From: an uncultured Oscillospiraceae bacterium
GTDB taxonomy: Bacteria; Bacillota; Clostridia; Oscillospirales; Oscillospiraceae
Direction: 5' to 3'
DNA length: 10,586 nucleotides
NCBI GenBank assembly: GCA_902497145.1
Contig: CABVDR010000079.1
Coordinates: 1-10,586, forward strand
Positions 7,294-10,586 of this stretch are shown in pieces. The translations under genes were made by a program, and so were the position numbers. Each line of letters starts with the position of its first letter. Within the stretch, counting starts at the first letter, position 1. The notes beneath the pieces were generated by a model, which worked only from the letters and a program-made list of their open reading frames with translations, was not told the origin of the DNA and searched no databases.

Positions 7294-7322
7294 ACTATAC
7301 CACAGCCTATGGGAAAATGCAA
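7294..7322 (-). promoter_or_regulatory. Extended -10 promoter of the riboswitch/ATPase transcript
   Basis: On the minus strand TTGCAT (7322-7317) is followed after 17 nt by TATAGT (7299-7294), preceded by TGG, which makes an extended -10. The predicted start site near 7287 falls just before the aptamer, which supports both calls. Confidence 0.72.
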
Positions 7323-7363
7323 TCTGCAAGTTTGGCGGATTCCGTGAAAAAAACGGGGGAAAA

Positions 7364-7380
7364 TTTGACAAGTTGTCAAA
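7364..7380. repeat. Perfect 17-bp palindrome TTTGACAA-G-TTGTCAAA
   Basis: Two perfectly inverted 8-base arms are separated by one base. The palindrome lies 19-35 bp after the anti-sigma stop and about 40 bp upstream of the -35 of the ATPase promoter. On the minus strand it is followed by TTTT, so it could be a weak terminator of the sigma operon (7-bp stem, 3-nt loop). Its symmetry also fits an operator for a dimeric repressor. The sequence does not decide between these. Confidence 0.55.
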
Positions 7381-7398
7381 AGATCAGCAAAGAGCAGC

Positions 7399-8205
7399 TC
7401 ATTCCTCTCCGTGGTGACCGCCATTGCCGCTGCCGTGGTGTCCGGAGCCATATCCTCCGCTTCCTTGCCCGGCTCCGCTGCCCTGGCCCGCGCCATTGCC
7501 CAGACTGCTGTCCTCACAGGAGTCGCCGTTGGAACTGGAGCTGGCAATCTGGCCGGTTCCGGACAGGTCAGAGAGCCACTGGCGCAGCTGGTGCATGGAG
7601 CACTCGCCTACCTGTTGTGGAGTGATGGAGGGGTCCAGAGCCTGGAGCTGCAAGAGCATCTGGTATTTGCTCAGAGACAGCCCGGCCTGCTGGGCCTCGG
7701 TGACCTGGGACCAGTCGGCGCTGGAGCAGGTACCGTGTCCGGCACAGGACTGGGTGTCCTCCAGCAGATCCTGGCAGTGCTGCTCGTTTTGCCCTGCCAC
7801 TGTTACCGCCAGCTGGGCCCCGCTGTCCAGGGCTTGGGTGACCTCTTGACTGTCCAGGATGGCCTCCAAGGCGTCGGTGTAGGTAAGATAGGTCAGCTCC
7901 AGGCGGTCGGCCAGCTCCTGGTCCTGGGCGCTGTCCCCTTGGACCTGAAGTACCCGGTCAAACCGGTTTAAACTCAGCTCCAGAGAGGTGCCGGCCTCCA
8001 CACTGACGGCAGAAACCGGGGTAAACCAAGCCAGAGCGCCGCCGGTTCCCAGAAAGACCAGCACCAAGCAGGCAGCGGCAGCAGCCATGGCCCGATACCG
8101 GGGGCGGCGAGGGGTGCGCTGGGCGTGGAGGTAGGCCCGGGTGCGCTCTTTCAACTCCGGGCTGGCCTGGACGGCCTGAAAAGCGTCATGGATCGGTCGG
8201 TTCAA
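7399..8205 (-). CDS. RsgI-like membrane-anchored anti-sigma factor with Ser/Gly/His-rich tail
   Basis: The probable partner and inhibitor of the sigma factor encoded just upstream. Numbered from the chosen TTG start (268 residues): a cytoplasmic N-terminus of about 38 residues (RPIHDAFQAVQASPELKERT), which would bind sigma; one membrane helix at about 39-60; then an external domain whose opening, VSVEAGTSLELSLNRFDRVL, resembles the RsgI middle domain ('VDVNPSIEL..NRF..V'), reaching to about residue 140. A Cys-containing helical segment follows, with LSLSKYQMLLQLQALDPS and an SMHQLRQWLSDLSG helix. The tail (about 217-268) is low-complexity Ser/Gly with HHG repeats, ending GHHGSGNGGHHGEE. TTG 8205 is preferred because GGGAGGT sits 6-7 nt upstream; GTG 8214 overlaps that ribosome binding site. 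The start lies inside the end of the sigma gene, so the two are translationally coupled. The His-rich tail suggests metal binding. Anti-sigma role rests on architecture and context. Confidence 0.82.
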   Translation of the reverse strand: MNRPIHDAFQAVQASPELKERTRAYLHAQRTPRRPRYRAMAAAAACLVLVFLGTGGALAWFTPVSAVSVEAGTSLELSLNRFDRVLQVQGDSAQDQELADRLELTYLTYTDALEAILDSQEVTQALDSGAQLAVTVAGQNEQHCQDLLEDTQSCAGHGTCSSADWSQVTEAQQAGLSLSKYQMLLQLQALDPSITPQQVGECSMHQLRQWLSDLSGTGQIASSSSNGDSCEDSSLGNGAGQGSGAGQGSGGYGSGHHGSGNGGHHGEE

Positions 8206-8680
8206 TGGCTTCACCTCCCAGTGTGCTGCGCAGCTGTTCCCGAGCCCGGGTCAGCAGAGTGTAAACTGTGTTGGTATTTTTCTTTAAAATCGCGCCGATT
8301 TCTTTGGCAGTGTAGCCCTCATAGTAGTGGAGATACACCACATCCCGGTATTTGGCGGGCAGGGAGAGAACGGCCTCCAGCACCTCCCGGTTCTCCTGCG
8401 AAAACTGGTCTGGCTGGTCGGCCAGTTCATCCAGAGAGACGGTGCGGCTGCGGAAGAAGCTTTTCAGCAGATCCCGGCAGGCGTTGATGGTCACCCGGAT
8501 GAACCAGGCTTTCTCGTGCTCGGGGCTTTCGAACACAGCGGAGCTGAGGACATATTTCAGAAATACGTTCTGAAAGATGTCCTCCGTGTCGGCCGGATTT
8601 TTCAAATGCACCATGCAGAGCCGCCGCACCAGGTCGGCGTAGCGGTCAATGGCACGGTTGGCCTCCTCTTCGCTGCGCAT
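8186..8680 (-). CDS. ECF-type RNA polymerase sigma factor
   Basis: A 164-residue two-domain sigma factor of ECF size. Region 2 covers about residues 10-75: YADLVRRLCMVHLKNPADTEDIFQNVFLKYV, followed by an AWFIRVTINACRDLLKS helix that gives the region 2.3/2.4 pattern. Region 4 covers about residues 98-155: LSLPAKYRDVVYLHYYEGYT, then KEIGAILKKNTNTVYTLLTRAREQL as the helix-turn-helix that reads the -35. The ATG at 8680 has AAGGGTGA about 6 nt upstream. It lies 21 nt after the stop of the Ca-repeat protein gene and overlaps the anti-sigma start by 20 bp, so the three form one operon. ECF sigma factors usually activate their own operon, which would make the Ca-repeat protein part of the regulon, but no convincing ECF-type promoter was recognised in the 93 bp upstream of the operon. 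Confidence 0.94.
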   Translation of the reverse strand: MRSEEEANRAIDRYADLVRRLCMVHLKNPADTEDIFQNVFLKYVLSSAVFESPEHEKAWFIRVTINACRDLLKSFFRSRTVSLDELADQPDQFSQENREVLEAVLSLPAKYRDVVYLHYYEGYTAKEIGAILKKNTNTVYTLLTRAREQLRSTLGGEAIEPTDP

Positions 8681-8701
8681 GCTCTCACCCTTTTTACTTT
8701 G

Positions 8702-9220
8702 TTAATTCCAGCGGCTGCCTCCGTGGTGTCCGCCGCCGTGGTGGCCCTGACTGTTGCCCAGACCCTGACCGCTCCCGCAGCCCAAACCGCACAGGTCGCA
8801 CACTCCGTCACCATTCGCGTCCTGGTGGGCACAGTTGGTGCCCCAGTTGTCGCAGACGCCATCGCCGTTGGCATCTACATAGGTACAGTTGGCACCGTGG
8901 TTGTCGCAGATACCATCGCTGTTGGCATCCACATAGGTACAGTTGGCACCATGGTAGTCGCAGACGCCATCACCGTTGGCATCCACATAGGTACAGTTGG
9001 CACTATGGTAGTCGTAGACGCCATCGCCGTTGGCATCCACATAATTGCAGTTGGCGCCCTGGTTATCACAGATACCGTCGCCATTGGTATCCTGATAGGA
9101 CAGTCCGCTGCCATGACAGCCGCCACCTCCATGGCTCCAGGGTCCCACAGCCAGAGCGCCGGTGACGATCAAACCCAGCACCAGTGCGCCGGCCAATAAC
9201 AAGGAAAACATCTTCTTCAT
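8702..9220 (-). CDS. Secreted calcium-loop repeat protein with His/Gly-rich C-terminus
   Basis: A 172-residue exported protein. Residues 1-24 are a typical signal peptide (MKK, hydrophobic core, TGALA) with cleavage predicted after Ala24. After a Gly/His linker come six loops of the form DxNxDGxxD at residues 44-52, 62-70, 80-88, 98-106, 116-124 and 134-142, spaced exactly 18 residues apart (unit NCTYVDANGDGVCDYHGA). The loops resemble EF-hand or thrombospondin type 3 calcium loops. Most units carry two Cys, which could form disulfides outside the cell; the second loop has Tyr in place of the second Cys (GVYD). The C-terminus is GHHGGGHHGGSRWN. ATG 9220 has GGAGG 7 nt upstream. It is the first gene of the operon with the sigma and anti-sigma genes, and its tail resembles that of the anti-sigma protein. 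Likely role: extracellular Ca2+ or metal binding. The exact function is unknown. Confidence 0.85.
   Translation of the reverse strand: MKKMFSLLLAGALVLGLIVTGALAVGPWSHGGGGCHGSGLSYQDTNGDGICDNQGANCNYVDANGDGVYDYHSANCTYVDANGDGVCDYHGANCTYVDANSDGICDNHGANCTYVDANGDGVCDNWGTNCAHQDANGDGVCDLCGLGCGSGQGLGNSQGHHGGGHHGGSRWN
8795..9091 (-). repeat. 54-bp in-frame tandem repeats encoding the calcium loops
   Basis: Six loop-coding units repeat with a period of exactly 54 bp. The four closest copies, in + coordinates, are 8867-8920, 8921-8974, 8975-9028 and 9029-9082, each starting with GTTGGCAT on the + strand. The middle copies differ at only a few positions, which points to recent duplication or gene conversion, while the outer units are more diverged. 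Copy number may vary between strains. Confidence 0.93.
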
Positions 9221-9313
9221 AAGGAAACCTCCCTCAGTGTGATCGGACTTTCTTGCCCTTCATAAGCAATACGATTGAGAGGATAAAATCCATTCATAGG
9301 GAGGAAAAAATTT

Positions 9314-10586
9314 TTATTCTTGTCCTGACAGCTGAAACTGGCCCAGACGCAGGGCGGCAGACAGGGAAAAGCGCCGCTCCACCCCGTCGGAAAAGCGCAC
9401 CGAGACAATATCCCCGGAGCGGGAGACCAGCTTGCCCGGGCCAAAGCTGCGGTGGCAAAGAGCTACGCCAGGTACGCAGCGCCGGGAGGTCTCCTCAATG
9501 GCCACCAGATCCGGGACTGCCCGGGGGGAGAGGGGAACCGCCTGTCTGGCTTCCTCCTTGGGCTTGGGGAACAGGGAGGAGGCAAAGCGGCTGGTGAGCT
9601 CACTGCGGCGAAAGCGCATGACCCACAGCTCCTCCTTGGCCCGAGTCATGCCTACGTAAAAGAGACGCCGCTCTTCCTCGTAGGCATCCAGTTCCTGAGA
9701 AGAGGCGTCTGGGCCGGGGAGGGTTTTGGGCAGCAGGCCGTCGGCCACATCCATCAAGATCACCTTTTTATATTCCAGACCCTTGCTGGAGTGGATGGTG
9801 GAGAGGATAAAGGGGCAGTCCGTCTGGGCAGAACCGGCCCGCACCAGCTCCCGCAGGACCTCCAGCCGTGCCAGCAGGCCGCCTGGCGTGGGCTCGCTGG
9901 CCCCCAGAGCCTCCAAAATTTGCGTCTTGCTCTGGTCCATGCCCCGCTGTTCCAGGTAGTCCCCATAACCCATAAAGTGGACGATCCGGTACACACCCCG
10001 GTCGGCACGCTGAGTCAGTAAGTTAGCCATGTGGGTCTGGAGGGCCCTGCACTGGCGGCGGGTCCAGGGAGAGGTACCGGGGAGGGTGGAGAGAATCTCC
10101 AGAATGGGGGGCGTACCCGGGCCGCACTGGGACACCGCCTGTTCCGCCGCCGCTCGGCTGATCCCTGCCCCCAGCTTGTAGTAGACCTGGAGGAAAGCCT
10201 GCCCATCCCAGGGATCCTGGGCCAGGGTGAGGATGTCCACAATATCCCGTACCACCCGATGGGTGAAAAATCCGCTGTCCACCTGGCGGCAGCGGTAGGG
10301 GATGCCCTGGCGCTCCAGCAGGTCGATGAGGGGCAGGGCGCTGTCGTTGTCCCGGTAGAGAACCGCTGTCTCCTCCTTGCAGTTCTGGGCCACCTGGGCC
10401 AGGTAGCGGTATTGGGCGCTGCGGTCCTGGACCCAGATCTCCTTCAGGGCCGGGCCGTCTCCCCGTACTGCCCTCATGTGTTTGGGGCGGCGGGTCTTGT
10501 TCTGCTCAATAAACTTCTGGGCGGCGGCCACAATGGGCCGGGTGGAGCGGTAGTTCTGCTCCAGATAGAGCACTTTAGCGCCGGGG
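9314..10586 (-). CDS. UvrD/PcrA-family superfamily 1A DNA helicase, C-terminal part (5' end outside window)
   Basis: ATP-dependent 3'-5' DNA helicase of the UvrD/Rep/PcrA family, acting in repair and replication-fork processing. The frame is open to the right edge, so the N-terminal Walker A and DExx motifs are not in the window. What is present begins just before motif IV (LEQNYRSTRPI), then has the 2B domain region, motif V (STIHSSKGLEYKKVIL) and motif VI (EERRLFYVGMTRAKEEL). The C-terminus, GPGKLVSRSGDIVSVRFSDG followed by ERRFSLSAA, resembles the small Tudor-like domain that ends PcrA and UvrD. The TAA at 9314-9316 is followed only by an A/T-rich AAAAATTTTTT stretch, not a clear terminator, and the Ca-repeat operon begins 93 bp further on the same strand. 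Read-through between them is therefore possible. Whether this is the main PcrA or a paralogue cannot be decided from this fragment. Confidence 0.95.
   Translation of the reverse strand, partial: PGAKVLYLEQNYRSTRPIVAAAQKFIEQNKTRRPKHMRAVRGDGPALKEIWVQDRSAQYRYLAQVAQNCKEETAVLYRDNDSALPLIDLLERQGIPYRCRQVDSGFFTHRVVRDIVDILTLAQDPWDGQAFLQVYYKLGAGISRAAAEQAVSQCGPGTPPILEILSTLPGTSPWTRRQCRALQTHMANLLTQRADRGVYRIVHFMGYGDYLEQRGMDQSKTQILEALGASEPTPGGLLARLEVLRELVRAGSAQTDCPFILSTIHSSKGLEYKKVILMDVADGLLPKTLPGPDASSQELDAYEEERRLFYVGMTRAKEELWVMRFRRSELTSRFASSLFPKPKEEARQAVPLSPRAVPDLVAIEETSRRCVPGVALCHRSFGPGKLVSRSGDIVSVRFSDGVERRFSLSAALRLGQFQLSGQE

Noticed and set aside
8795..9136. CRISPR array
   Set aside because: The 54-bp units are directly contiguous, in frame, and encode calcium loops. 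There are no unique spacers.
8327..9199. 290-codon + strand frame opposite the sigma and Ca-repeat genes
   Set aside because: Its repetitive half (VAVGIHIGTVGTMVVAD-like) is just the antisense of the calcium-loop repeats. The minus-strand genes have signal peptide, sigma motifs and ribosome binding sites.
9221..9313. ECF autoregulatory promoter before the Ca-repeat operon
   Set aside because: An AT-rich TTTTAT...TATGAA pair at 18 nt was considered, but it matches neither an ECF-type AAC -35 nor a good sigma-A -35, so it is not reported as a feature.

Overview
The window looks like chromosomal DNA from a GC-rich, low-sporulation-type Clostridia member, most likely Oscillospiraceae (a Flavonifractor/Intestinimonas-like gut bacterium). 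This rests on the Gram-positive style RpoC trigger loop without the proteobacterial insertion, GGAGG-type ribosome binding sites, an AgrC-like GHKL kinase, an RsgI-like anti-sigma protein and a P2-type ATPase close to the Listeria/Lactococcus type. The genus is an inference.

Layout, left to right. (1) The 3' part of rpoC (+), ending in a strong terminator. (2) An AT-rich gap followed by a 34-residue single-helix membrane protein gene (+) with its own candidate promoter and a 17-bp-stem terminator. (3) Two small + strand enzymes: a single-domain rhodanese and a MacroD-type macro-domain hydrolase with a good sigma-A-like promoter. (4) The C-terminal stump of a LytTR response regulator, overlapping by one base an intact AgrC-like sensor kinase (+). 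The kinase has therefore lost its partner at this locus. (5) On the minus strand, a P2-type Ca2+/Mn2+ ATPase controlled by a yybP-ykoY Mn2+ riboswitch, with promoter, aptamer and overlapping terminator all readable. The ATPase frame is broken in the hinge motif by an apparent loss of about 31 nt. (6) A minus-strand three-gene operon, in transcription order: a secreted protein with six calcium-loop-like repeats and a His/Gly tail, an ECF sigma factor, and a membrane-anchored RsgI-like anti-sigma protein that also ends in a His/Gly tail. (7) The C-terminal 60% or so of a UvrD/PcrA-family helicase (minus), running off the right edge.

The most interesting parts are the sigma/anti-sigma/Ca-repeat operon, where both extracytoplasmic proteins carry similar HHG-rich tails, and its position directly upstream of a Mn2+-riboswitch-controlled cation pump. 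Together they suggest an envelope cation-sensing or homeostasis neighbourhood. That functional link is inference. The gene architectures and the riboswitch are read directly from the sequence. Two broken genes (the response regulator stump and the ATPase) mean either real decay or, for the ATPase, a possible assembly error.
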